Assembly (NCBI GenBank): GCA_030747575.1
Contig: JASLKI010000222.1
Location: 1-11,675 of the forward strand
DNA from: Verrucomicrobiota bacterium
GTDB taxonomy: Bacteria > Verrucomicrobiota > Verrucomicrobiia > Limisphaerales > UBA1096
Direction of reading: 5' to 3'
Length of the DNA: 11,675 bases
In this document: one piece after another, positions 5,558-11,675 of the stretch
Position numbering within the stretch: position 1 is the first letter of the stretch
Layout of the letters: the number at the start of each line of letters is the position of its first letter
Made by a program: the position numbers and the translations under genes
Notes under the pieces: generated by a model
Seen by the model: the letters and a program-made list of their open reading frames with translations, nothing else
Databases searched by the model: none
Told to the model about the DNA's origin: nothing

Positions 5558-7420
5558 ATGCACAAATTAAGGCAAATCTTCGCCTTCGTGGCGCCCTACG
5601 TGAAACCGTACTGGGGCCGCATCGTTGCCGGCGTCTTCTTCGGGATTCTCTTCGGGGTGTCGAATGGGCTGGCGCTATGGACGACCAAGATCATGCTCGA
5701 CCGCCTGGTGAAAAAGGAGGCCTCAGAGGCCCCCTCAGAGGCCTCGGCAAGTGCTCCCGCCGACCCCGATGGCAACTGGTTTGTCGAGAGCACCGCCTCC
5801 GTTCAATCCAACATCCTCGAGACCCTAAACCCGTGGCTGCCGCAGATGGGCGATCCGCTGACGTACCTTCAGATCATCGGCGGGCTGCTGGTCTTCCCGC
5901 TGCTGGTCGGCTTTCGTGGCACCTCAAAATATCTAGCAGCGTACTGCCTGGCCTGGGCCAGCGAACGGGTGATCAACGACCTGCGGGTCACGGTCTTCCG
6001 GAACCTGAGCCGCCTGTCGATTCCCTTCTTCAACCGCTCCACCACCGGCGACCTCATCACACGCATCAACGGCGACGCGCAGTTGCTGCAGACCTGCCTG
6101 GCATCCGGGGTGAGCAACCTCGTGTCGGAGCCGGTGGCTATCGTCAGTATTTTCACCGGACTGTGCCTGATCGACTGGCAGCTGACCCTCGGCATGCTGG
6201 CGCTGTTTCCCGTCTGCATCATCCCCATCATTTACTTCGGCAAAAAGGCCCGCGAGGCAACCGGCAAACGAGTCGCCGCCAACATCGACCAGTCTAGCCT
6301 CGCGGTGGAGATGTTTTCCGGCATGCGCGTCATCAAGGCGTTCGGGCTGGAGAACGCCCGCGTTGACCGTTTCCGGGAGTTGTCCCAGCAACTGATTCGT
6401 CAGACGATGAAGACCGTGCGCTCGCGGGAGATCGTCGGACCGCTGGTCGAGACAGTGTCGATGATCGGCATCGGCGCGCTGATCCTGTACGTCGTCCACG
6501 AGGACCGCAGCATGCCGGACTTGGTCGTGTTTTTCACCGGCGTGATTATGTTTTACACGCCCATCCGAAAGCTGGCCCGGTTGCACGTGAGCATCGAGGA
6601 GGCAGGCATAGGAGCCAATCGCCTGATGAATGTCCTCGACGAAAAGCCGGACATCCTCGAGCGCCCCGAGGCCAAGCCGGTAACCGGGCTCGAGCGCGAC
6701 ATCCAGTTCCACAACGTCTCATTCGCTTACGAGGATGAGCCGGTGTTGACCGGGCTCGACCTGACCATCCCCAAGGGAACCAAGCTGGGTATCGTCGGCG
6801 AGAGCGGTTCCGGCAAGAGCACCCTCATCAACCTGCTGTTTCGGTTTCACGATACCGACACGGGCGCCGTGAAGCTCGACGGACGCGATCTTCGAGACTT
6901 GAACATCAAGGAGTTTCGCGGGCAGATGGCACTCGTCAGCCAGGAGGTGGTGCTGTTCGACCTTACCGTGGCCGAGAACATTGCGCTTGGCCAAGCGGAC
7001 TGCACCCAGGAGCAGGTTGAGGCGGCCGCACGAAACGCGCACGCTCACGAGTTCATCACCGCAATGCCGGAGGGGTACGACACCCGCATCGGCGAGCGTG
7101 GTGTCACGTTGTCCGGCGGCCAGCGACAGCGTCTGGCCATCGCGCGGGCCTTCGTCCGCAACGCGCCGATCCTCGTGCTCGACGAGGCCACCGCCGCGCT
7201 CGACTCCAAGGCTGAGGCCGAGGTGCAGACGGCCATCGACCAACTGAGCGAACACCGCACAGTCCTTTGTGTGGCGCATCGGCTCTCCACGCTGCGCTCG
7301 ATGGACCGGGTCATCGTCCTGTCAAAGGGGGCGATCATCGAAGAAGGGAGTTACGATGAATTGATGGCAGCGGCGGGAGTGTTTTCGAACTTGGCCAAGG
7401 CCCAGGGAATCACCGCCTGA
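5558..7420 (+). CDS. MsbA-like ABC exporter (fused permease and ATPase)
   Basis: Inner-membrane half-transporter, expected to work as a homodimer exporting lipids (lipid A in MsbA) or hydrophobic compounds. The 620-aa product has six predicted membrane helices: TM1 about 21-44, TM2 about 103-123, TM3-4 about 187-228, TM5-6 about 295-335. The ATPase is complete: Walker A GESGSGKST (414-422), Q-loop Q462, signature LSGGQ (518-522), Walker B ILVLDE (538-543) and H-loop H574. The TM1-TM2 external loop is long (about 50-102), with an Ala/Ser/Glu/Pro stretch encoded by a 12-bp repeat. A perfect copy of the dispersed palindrome encodes part of IALGQA (476-481). MsbA is a likely but not proven identity; the family is shared with multidrug exporters. 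Confidence 0.92.
   Translation: MHKLRQIFAFVAPYVKPYWGRIVAGVFFGILFGVSNGLALWTTKIMLDRLVKKEASEAPSEASASAPADPDGNWFVESTASVQSNILETLNPWLPQMGDPLTYLQIIGGLLVFPLLVGFRGTSKYLAAYCLAWASERVINDLRVTVFRNLSRLSIPFFNRSTTGDLITRINGDAQLLQTCLASGVSNLVSEPVAIVSIFTGLCLIDWQLTLGMLALFPVCIIPIIYFGKKAREATGKRVAANIDQSSLAVEMFSGMRVIKAFGLENARVDRFRELSQQLIRQTMKTVRSREIVGPLVETVSMIGIGALILYVVHEDRSMPDLVVFFTGVIMFYTPIRKLARLHVSIEEAGIGANRLMNVLDEKPDILERPEAKPVTGLERDIQFHNVSFAYEDEPVLTGLDLTIPKGTKLGIVGESGSGKSTLINLLFRFHDTDTGAVKLDGRDLRDLNIKEFRGQMALVSQEVVLFDLTVAENIALGQADCTQEQVEAAARNAHAHEFITAMPEGYDTRIGERGVTLSGGQRQRLAIARAFVRNAPILVLDEATAALDSKAEAEVQTAIDQLSEHRTVLCVAHRLSTLRSMDRVIVLSKGAIIEEGSYDELMAAAGVFSNLAKAQGITA
5717..5745 (+). repeat. 12-bp in-frame repeat in the exporter's first external loop
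   Basis: CCTCAGAGGCC occurs at 5721-5731 and 5733-5743, a 12-bp period of four codons encoding EASEAPSEAS. Both ends carry GAGGCCTC (5717-5724, 5738-5745), so the block is also nearly palindromic. The period preserves the frame, consistent with slippage expansion in a tolerant loop. Confidence 0.6.
6984..6997. repeat. Perfect copy of the 14-bp palindrome CGCTTGGCCAAGCG
   Basis: This is the only error-free 14-bp copy and defines the consensus. It lies inside the ATPase domain of the exporter, read there as GCG-CTT-GGC-CAA-GCG. The core CTTGGCCAAG also occurs exactly at 877-886, 1447-1456, 1616-1625 and 7390-7399. Copies with up to two mismatches are at 3713-3726, 7677-7690 and 9015-9028, besides the gap copies listed separately. 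Confidence 0.75.
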
Positions 7421-7431
7421 GCCGCACCTCC

Positions 7432-7444
7432 CGCTGGCCAAGCG
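7432..7444. repeat. Dispersed palindrome copy after the ABC exporter gene
   Basis: CGCTGGCCAAGCG is the consensus with one T missing. It starts 12 nt after the exporter stop, in the 124-nt gap between the convergent exporter and propeller genes. Confidence 0.6.
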
Positions 7445-7468
7445 CCCGCCATTCCCGCCTGAATCCAC

Positions 7469-7499
7469 TTGCCAGCAAATATTTCGTGCTGTGCGGCAA
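7469..7499. terminator. Possible shared hairpin between convergent genes
   Basis: TTGCC (7469-7473) and GGCAA (7495-7499) flank an inner AGCA/TGCT pair (7474-7477, 7487-7490), with an asymmetric bulge. It is the best stem in the convergent gap, but the long T-run of a canonical terminator is missing on both sides. Weak call. Confidence 0.3.
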
Positions 7500-7544
7500 A
7501 AGCTTTCCAACGAACCCATCCACCGTTTTTAGCCCCATATTGCC

Positions 7545-8786
7545 CTACGGCGCGTCGAGGCATACGAGTTGGTTTCGGTCGCGGACGTAGAGCCGGCCAT
7601 CAGCCAGGGCCGGTTGGCTGCGCGCGCCGGAGCCGACGACCTGGGCGCGGCTGATCTCCCGCCATCCGGCCGGGGTCGCTTGGCCAAACACCAGTTCACC
7701 GCTCTCCATCAATGCCAGCAGTCGGTCGCCGCTGAGCAGCATCATGCCGTCGCCGAAATCATCCACGCTCCAGCGCACCTTGCCGGTGGCCAACTCCACG
7801 CAGCGCAATGCCGGGACCGGAGGCACATCCGCCCGCCCATGAGTGCCGTAAATGAACCCGCCCCGGTGCATCACGCTCGCATACTGGCTCGAGAGACTCG
7901 TGTCGTTCGACCAAGCCGCCTTGTAGCCGCCAGCCACCGCATTCACGACGAGTGCGCCGGTGTTGTAGCTGGACGTCACAAAAATCAACTCGCCAACAAC
8001 CAACGGCGCAGCGGCATTCACCGAGGCTTGGATTCGCGCGCGCCAACGGTTTTGAAAATCGATTTTGCCGTTGGCCGGATCGACCACGGCCAGGCCGGTT
8101 CGAGCGAAGAACACCGCGCGGCGTTTGCCGTGCAACTTGGCCATCACCGGCGACGAGTAACTGGCCTCATCGTCGAGTGTTTTCCAGAGCAGCTTGCCGG
8201 AGTTTTTATCGAGCGCTACGATTCCGGCCCCCGCCTCGCCGCCGATGTTGAGCAGCACTGCGTTCCCCTCGACGAGCGGCGAGCAGGCCATCCCGAAAAA
8301 CCCGTCAGAAGCGCGGTACGATTTCTGCGTGTCCACTTTCCAAACCGTTTTGCCGCTCGCAAAGTCGGTGCAGACCACGATGCCCTGCCCGCCCATCGTG
8401 TAAACCCTGTCCCCGACAATCGTCGGCGTGGCGCGCGGCCCGGCGGCGCTCCCGTAGCCGGCGGCGAAGCTCGAGGCATAGTTGTTTTCCCAAAGCGTTT
8501 TGCCGGTCTTGGCGTCGAGGCACTCGATCGTGTCGTATCGGTTGACCTCGTGAAACAGGATGGCTCGGCCCTTGGCCACGACGACCCCGCTCATCCCAGC
8601 ACTGATGTTTCTTTTGCGCCACAACACCTTCGGCCCATCGGTTGGCCAGGCGCGCGTCAGTGCCTCGCCCGGATAAACCCCATCCCGGTTCGGCCCCAGA
8701 TACTGCGGCCAGTCGGCCGCCTGCAGGCCAAGCGCAACAAAACCCAGCACGGACAAGTGACAAAAAAAACGTTTCAGCAGCAACAT
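7545..8786 (-). CDS. Secreted PQQ-like beta-propeller repeat protein
   Basis: Exported protein of 413 aa with a signal peptide (MLLLKRFFCHLSVLGFVALG-LQA, cleavage near residue 23) and mature start ADWPQYLGPNRDG. The body is built of propeller blades marked by recurring D-x-x-(S/T/N)-G-K-x-x-W units: LDAKTGKTLW (90-99), TDFASGKTVW (140-149), LDKNSGKLLW (192-201), VDPANGKIDF (235-244) and VELATGKVRW (330-339). Such proteins are usually annotated as PQQ-binding-like or BamB-like. No dehydrogenase active site is visible, so a structural, binding or assembly role is more likely than catalysis. The open frame extends to 8831, but ATG 8786 is chosen because it opens a proper signal peptide. It is convergent with the ABC gene and separated from nadD by a repeat-bearing gap. 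Confidence 0.88.
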   Translation of the reverse strand: MLLLKRFFCHLSVLGFVALGLQAADWPQYLGPNRDGVYPGEALTRAWPTDGPKVLWRKRNISAGMSGVVVAKGRAILFHEVNRYDTIECLDAKTGKTLWENNYASSFAAGYGSAAGPRATPTIVGDRVYTMGGQGIVVCTDFASGKTVWKVDTQKSYRASDGFFGMACSPLVEGNAVLLNIGGEAGAGIVALDKNSGKLLWKTLDDEASYSSPVMAKLHGKRRAVFFARTGLAVVDPANGKIDFQNRWRARIQASVNAAAPLVVGELIFVTSSYNTGALVVNAVAGGYKAAWSNDTSLSSQYASVMHRGGFIYGTHGRADVPPVPALRCVELATGKVRWSVDDFGDGMMLLSGDRLLALMESGELVFGQATPAGWREISRAQVVGSGARSQPALADGRLYVRDRNQLVCLDAP

Positions 8787-8852
8787 GGCGAAGTAGCAAA
8801 CTATAGAATATCGGCACTCAACGCGAGCCAAAGCCGATTTTTCAGTTTTCAG

Positions 8853-8934
8853 CGGGGACGCAGATTTTGTGGATCGGCAGGATTTTCAGGATCAACTTTT
8901 AATCCCACCAATCTGCATTCATCCGCATCCCGTT
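8853..8934. repeat. Imperfect inverted-repeat element with 9-bp periodic motif
   Basis: GCAGATTTTGTGGAT (8860-8874) and ATCCCACCAATCTGC (8902-8916) form an imperfect inverted pair (11 of 15). On the - strand the left half reads as 9-bp units GATCCTGAA, AATCCTGCC, GATCCACAA, AATCTGCGT. The right half holds GGAT/GGATGAAT-like units. This style recalls dispersed AATCCTG- and CATCCGC-type intergenic repeats I associate with environmental genomes; that resemblance is from memory. It lies in the 156-nt gap between nadD and the propeller gene and could be a transcript-end hairpin for nadD. Confidence 0.55.
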
Positions 8935-8942
8935 TTTACCGC

Positions 8943-9563
8943 TCACTGCTCGCTTTTATACGGATTGTCGTTTTGCAGCGACTCGGCGACGGCGCTTGGC
9001 ACCAAGCCGTCGATCGCTTGCCCAAGCCGGAGCCGCTCGCGGATGGCGGACGACGATACCTCGAACGGCCAGCCGTCCAGCACTTGGCCACGGAACGGCT
9101 CGGGGAAATCGGCAACTGCCTGGCCGGGGCGCGGCACGACGACAAACTCCGCCCGCTTGGCCATGTCGGCGGCCTCACGCCATTGCGGCAGCGTCGGCAC
9201 GTGGTCGGCACCGATCAAATAATGCAGCTTGGCTTCAGGGTAGCGCCCGGCGTAGGCGCGGATCGTGTCGATCGAGTAGGACACGCCGTCGCGCTCGATT
9301 TCCTGCGGATCAATCTCGCAGTCCTCACAGCCAGCAAAGGCCAAGTGCAGCAGCAGCAGCCGAGCGGCGGCGGGCGCGGGCTGTTGCTCCGGCTTGAATG
9401 GCGAGCGCGCTGCGGGGACGATGAACAGCCGGTCGAGCGACAGTTCCTCCAGCGCCGCACGGGCCACCAGCACGTGACCTTTATGCACAGGATCGAACGA
9501 TCCGCCGAAGATTCCGATGGTCTTGAGTCTTGAGACTTGAGTCTTGAGACTTTTGTCGCTCAT
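8943..9563 (-). CDS. nadD: Nicotinate-nucleotide adenylyltransferase
   Basis: Joins nicotinate mononucleotide with ATP to give deamido-NAD in NAD biosynthesis. The 206-aa product has the nucleotidyltransferase signature GGSFDPVHKGH (20-30), a GADHVPTLPQW substrate loop (118-128) and SSSAIRERL (170-178), matching the family's ISSTxIR element. RSPFK (53-57) stands where many NadD have PPHK. Family proteins usually begin a few residues before GIFGG; here a 15-residue leader is encoded by a 7-bp tandem repeat. No ATG, GTG or TTG occurs between the ATG at 9563 and the GIFGG motif, so the repeat must be translated. The start overlaps the cstA stop in an ATGA arrangement, implying translational coupling. 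Confidence 0.95.
   Translation of the reverse strand: MSDKSLKTQVSRLKTIGIFGGSFDPVHKGHVLVARAALEELSLDRLFIVPAARSPFKPEQQPAPAAARLLLLHLAFAGCEDCEIDPQEIERDGVSYSIDTIRAYAGRYPEAKLHYLIGADHVPTLPQWREAADMAKRAEFVVVPRPGQAVADFPEPFRGQVLDGWPFEVSSSAIRERLRLGQAIDGLVPSAVAESLQNDNPYKSEQ
9520..9554. repeat. 7-bp tandem repeat at the 5' end of nadD
   Basis: On the + strand the units are GTCTTGA, GTCTTGA, GACTTGA, GTCTTGA and a decayed GACTTTT. Because 7 is not a multiple of 3, each unit is read in a different frame, giving KSLKTQVSRLKT at the NadD N-terminus. A change of one unit would shift the frame between the only start codon and the catalytic motif. Confidence 0.75.
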
Positions 9564-11380
9564 GCCGGCTGTCGGTCGAGAGCATTTTCCTCTATCACGC
9601 CTTTGACTCTCGGGAACAATTTCATCGCCTCAACGATCATCCAGGCTTCCAGCGCGATGGTGGCAAGCCCGATGCCGCCGAGCAGGTAGTCCGGTTGCTC
9701 CGCCACGAGCCAGCCAGGCGCGACGAAGAGTTGATGGATCATCGCCCACAACGGCATGATGAGCATGAACACCATCGGGATGACGAGAACCCAGATCGTA
9801 CGACCACGCCGCCACAGGTAAAACGTGATCACGAGAAACGACAGCCCGGCGAGCAGTTGGTTGGTCGCGCCGAAGAGCGGCCAGAGGATGAGCCCGCCCT
9901 TTCCGGCGTTAGCGATGCTCCACTCGGCTCCGCCTGGCGGCACGGCGGCCATGGCTGCGGCGATGACGACGGCAAAGATCGTTGCGCCATGCTTGTTTTG
10001 CAGCACAGCCAACGGCCCACCGCCAAGCGTGGTGGCCAACTCCTGCACGACGTAGCGTTGTAAACGGCAGGCGGTGTCGAGTGTCGTACCGGCGAACGAC
10101 GCGACGAGTACGCCCATGAGCGCGACCGAAACGGCGGCGGACAACCCAAGCGCCTGCAGGAAATTCGCCGAACCGTTGACGAACGCGCCGACCTTGGCCC
10201 CGAGCGACCCGGCGGCACTCCACGAGGCATACTGCGCCTGCCAGGCAGTCTCGCCGGTGAGCAGCACCCCGTCCTTCATCAAGCCGAGGCCAAGCCCCGC
10301 ACCGCACGCGAGGATGACCAGTGTCGCGAGGAAACCTTCGGTGAGCATGCTACCGTAGCCAACAAAGCGCGCGTCGGTTTCGCACCTCAGCTGTTTGCTG
10401 CTCGTGCCACTCGAGACGAGACAATGAAAGCCGCTGATCGCCCCACAGGCAATCGTGATGAAAAGGAACGGAAAAATCATCGGAGCCCCTTCGGGATGCC
10501 ATTGGAACGCTGGGGCAACGAACTCCAGCGCTTGGCTGCTGTCTGCTCCACTTGGCGTGAATCCAACCAACGCGGCGGTAAACAGGCCCAGCACGATCAG
10601 CGCGAGCGCGGAGATGAGTTGTAGCGAGTTGATATAATCGCGCGGCTGCAGCAGCGTCCACACCGGCAACACCGAGGCGATATATGAATAACCGAGTAGC
10701 ACGACGACCCACTGCCAAATGGGCCAAGCGGCGAGTTCGGAGTTGAAAGAGCCAAGCGCACCGCCGTCGCCGAAAACGACCGTGAGATACATGACCCCCA
10801 ACGCAATAATCGACGGTGCCAACAGGCCTACGCCCTTGCGATGCAGCAACACGCCGATGGCCACGGCGATGGGAATCTGTACCATGCATGGGAAAATGGC
10901 GGCCGGGTACTGCTTGAACACGGCGGCGATCACTAGACCGAAGATAGCCAGCACAACCGTCAGTGCCATGAACAGAACTAGCAGGAACAGCAAACGAACA
11001 CGCTTGTTGAGCACGCGTCCAGCGATGTCGCCGACGGTTTGGCCGTTGTTGCGCAGGCTGACGACTAACGCGCCAAAGTCGTGCACCGCGCCAATGAAAA
11101 TGGAGCCGAGCACCACCCAGAGCAACGCCGGCACCCAGCCCCACATGATGGCGATCGCCGGGCCGACGATCGGGCCGGTACCTGCGATTGAAGTGAAGTG
11201 ATGCCCGAAGACCACCGACTTGCTTGTCGGCACATAGTCGACACCATCCTCGAGGCGTTCACTGGGGCAGACGGCGTCAGCGGAGAGCCGAAAAATCTTG
11301 CTGCCCAGCCAACGGCCGTACGTGTGGTAGGCGACGACGAATCCGACACCGGAGAGCAGAGCAATCAATAGGGTACTCAT
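9560..11380 (-). CDS. cstA: Carbon starvation protein A family transporter
   Basis: Polytopic inner-membrane transporter of the CstA family, whose characterised members take up peptides or pyruvate. The 606-aa product is shorter than E. coli CstA (about 700 aa) but within the family range. Conserved blocks are present in order: HHFTSIAGTGPIVGPAIA (60-77), GAVHDFGALVVSLRNNGQT (97-115), LPVWTLLQPRDYINSLQL (238-255), GAISGFHCLVSSGTSSKQL (313-331) and FGATNQLLAGLSF near residue 515. About 15 hydrophobic segments are visible. The start at 11380 opens directly into TM1. It is followed by nadD with a 4-nt overlap. The 113-nt upstream gap carries paired repeats that could be regulatory sites. Confidence 0.94.
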   Translation of the reverse strand: MSTLLIALLSGVGFVVAYHTYGRWLGSKIFRLSADAVCPSERLEDGVDYVPTSKSVVFGHHFTSIAGTGPIVGPAIAIMWGWVPALLWVVLGSIFIGAVHDFGALVVSLRNNGQTVGDIAGRVLNKRVRLLFLLVLFMALTVVLAIFGLVIAAVFKQYPAAIFPCMVQIPIAVAIGVLLHRKGVGLLAPSIIALGVMYLTVVFGDGGALGSFNSELAAWPIWQWVVVLLGYSYIASVLPVWTLLQPRDYINSLQLISALALIVLGLFTAALVGFTPSGADSSQALEFVAPAFQWHPEGAPMIFPFLFITIACGAISGFHCLVSSGTSSKQLRCETDARFVGYGSMLTEGFLATLVILACGAGLGLGLMKDGVLLTGETAWQAQYASWSAAGSLGAKVGAFVNGSANFLQALGLSAAVSVALMGVLVASFAGTTLDTACRLQRYVVQELATTLGGGPLAVLQNKHGATIFAVVIAAAMAAVPPGGAEWSIANAGKGGLILWPLFGATNQLLAGLSFLVITFYLWRRGRTIWVLVIPMVFMLIMPLWAMIHQLFVAPGWLVAEQPDYLLGGIGLATIALEAWMIVEAMKLFPRVKGVIEENALDRQPA

Positions 11381-11394
11381 AAGAATTCAGGGTT

Positions 11395-11408
11395 CGCTTG
11401 ACCAAGCA
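11395..11408. repeat. Dispersed palindrome copy just upstream of cstA
   Basis: CGCTTGACCAAGCA matches the consensus with two mismatches, 15 nt upstream of the cstA start. A second copy, CACTGGGCCAAGCG (11471-11484, two mismatches), lies ~60 nt further upstream. CCAAGCAC-x2-GGCCA is directly repeated at 11402-11416 and 11466-11480. Confidence 0.6.
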
Positions 11409-11424
11409 CCTGGCCAGCCTTCGC

Positions 11425-11455
11425 GCAACAGCAAACGGTAACCGCTCGCTGTTGC
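11425..11455 (-). promoter_or_regulatory. Inverted repeat in the cstA leader, possible operator
   Basis: GCAACAGC (11425-11432) and GCTGTTGC (11448-11455) are perfect 8-bp inverted arms around a 15-nt spacer, 45-75 nt upstream of the cstA start. The spacing would suit a dimeric regulator or an mRNA stem. No factor can be named; cstA homologues are typically under nutritional control. Confidence 0.5.
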
Positions 11456-11493
11456 AAAGAAAAATCCAAGCACTGGGCCAAGCGGAAGGAGCA

Positions 11494-11529
11494 CAAAAAA
11501 ATCGGCGCACCCAAAAGGGAGCGCCGATT
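11494..11529 (-). terminator. Strong rho-independent terminator of the HMA-like gene
   Basis: Read on the - strand, AATCGGCGC pairs with GCGCCGATT over nine base pairs (+ strand arms 11500-11508 and 11521-11529), with an inner CCC/GGG pair closed by a 4-nt loop and a run of seven T immediately after. It sits 17 nt past the stop at 11547 and separates this gene from the cstA promoter region. Confidence 0.9.
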
Positions 11530-11546
11530 GAAAAAACTTAGAAAAG

Positions 11547-11675
11547 TTAAGCCTTCTTCTTGGTCTTGTCTTTGGCCTTCTTTTGGGGAACCACAGCTAC
11601 TTTTTTGTAACCGGCCTTCTTTATGGCCTGCAGGATCTTTTTCTTCGAAGTGGTCTTGTCACAGAATGAGACCTT
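11547..11675 (-). CDS. C-terminus of a small Lys-rich, HMA-like protein (partial)
   Basis: Only the last 42 codons are in the window; the frame is open through the right edge. The sequence VSFCDKTTSKKKILQAIKKAGYKKVAVV matches the second half of a heavy-metal-associated ferredoxin-like fold: beta strand VSF, helix TSKKKILQAIKKAGY and final strand KKVAVV, with AGY being the usual turn of HMA domains. A tail of about 14 residues, mostly lysine, follows (QKKAKDKTKKKA). The metal-binding CxxC would lie upstream and is not visible. A basic nucleic-acid-binding protein is the alternative reading of the Lys-rich tail. The assignment is by pattern on a fragment. The gene ends with its own strong terminator. 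Confidence 0.6.
   Translation of the reverse strand, partial: KVSFCDKTTSKKKILQAIKKAGYKKVAVVPQKKAKDKTKKKA

Noticed and set aside
8787..8831. 15-residue N-terminal extension of the propeller protein
   Set aside because: The ATG at 8786 opens a canonical signal peptide; the extension would place extra residues in front of it.
7569..9533. 654-codon open frame on the + strand
   Set aside because: It lies antisense across the propeller gene and most of nadD, both of which have clear motifs and proper starts. Its translation is low-complexity, rich in Arg, Ala and His, with no domain: a shadow of GC-rich coding DNA.
1..11675. CRISPR array, tRNA/rRNA genes, insertion sequences, prophage or defence genes
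   Set aside because: No regularly spaced repeats, cloverleaf sequence, transposase-like frame or terminal inverted repeats were found; all confident genes are metabolic, transport or secreted-protein genes.

Overview
The window looks like chromosomal DNA of roughly 60% GC from a member of Verrucomicrobiota, or a close PVC relative. Three things point there. A Gfo/Idh/MocA oxidoreductase carrying the end of a Tat-type leader sits beside a sulfatase. A secreted PQQ-like propeller protein begins its mature part with ADWPQYLGPNRDG, a start I associate with that group. Almost no start codon has a Shine-Dalgarno sequence. This assignment is an inference from gene style, not from a marker gene. No tRNA, rRNA, CRISPR array, transposase or prophage gene is visible, and no stretch over 300 bases lacks a gene.

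Layout on the + strand: the 3' part of a Gfo/Idh/MocA oxidoreductase (2-1264); a sulfatase remnant that has lost its catalytic middle (1268-1594); a PHP-type histidinol-phosphatase (1646-2452); a leader with a terminator-like hairpin; leuD (2658-3206); mnmA (3235-4317); acylphosphatase (4490-4768); a YfcE-like metallophosphoesterase (4784-5509); and an MsbA-like ABC exporter (5558-7420). The - strand carries, in transcription order, the 3' end of a small Lys-rich protein with HMA-like character (11675-11547) closed by a strong terminator, then cstA (11380-9560) overlapping nadD (9563-8943), then the PQQ-like protein (8786-7545), which converges on the ABC gene.

Functionally this is mostly housekeeping: amino-acid biosynthesis (histidine, leucine), tRNA thiolation, NAD synthesis, small phosphatases, lipid or drug export and peptide/carboxylate uptake. 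The oxidoreductase, the broken sulfatase and the propeller protein belong to the secreted polysaccharide-oriented repertoire of this group.

The most unusual content is at the DNA level. A palindrome with consensus CGCTTGGCCAAGCG recurs through the window, in gaps and inside unrelated genes, in different reading frames and far above chance. One copy lies at the apparent deletion junction of the sulfatase remnant. Other repeats are a 7-bp tandem array translated as the N-terminus of NadD, a 9-bp-periodic inverted-repeat element between the propeller gene and nadD, and paired repeats in the cstA leader. I see no new defence or biosynthetic system; the dispersed palindrome is the best candidate for something undescribed.
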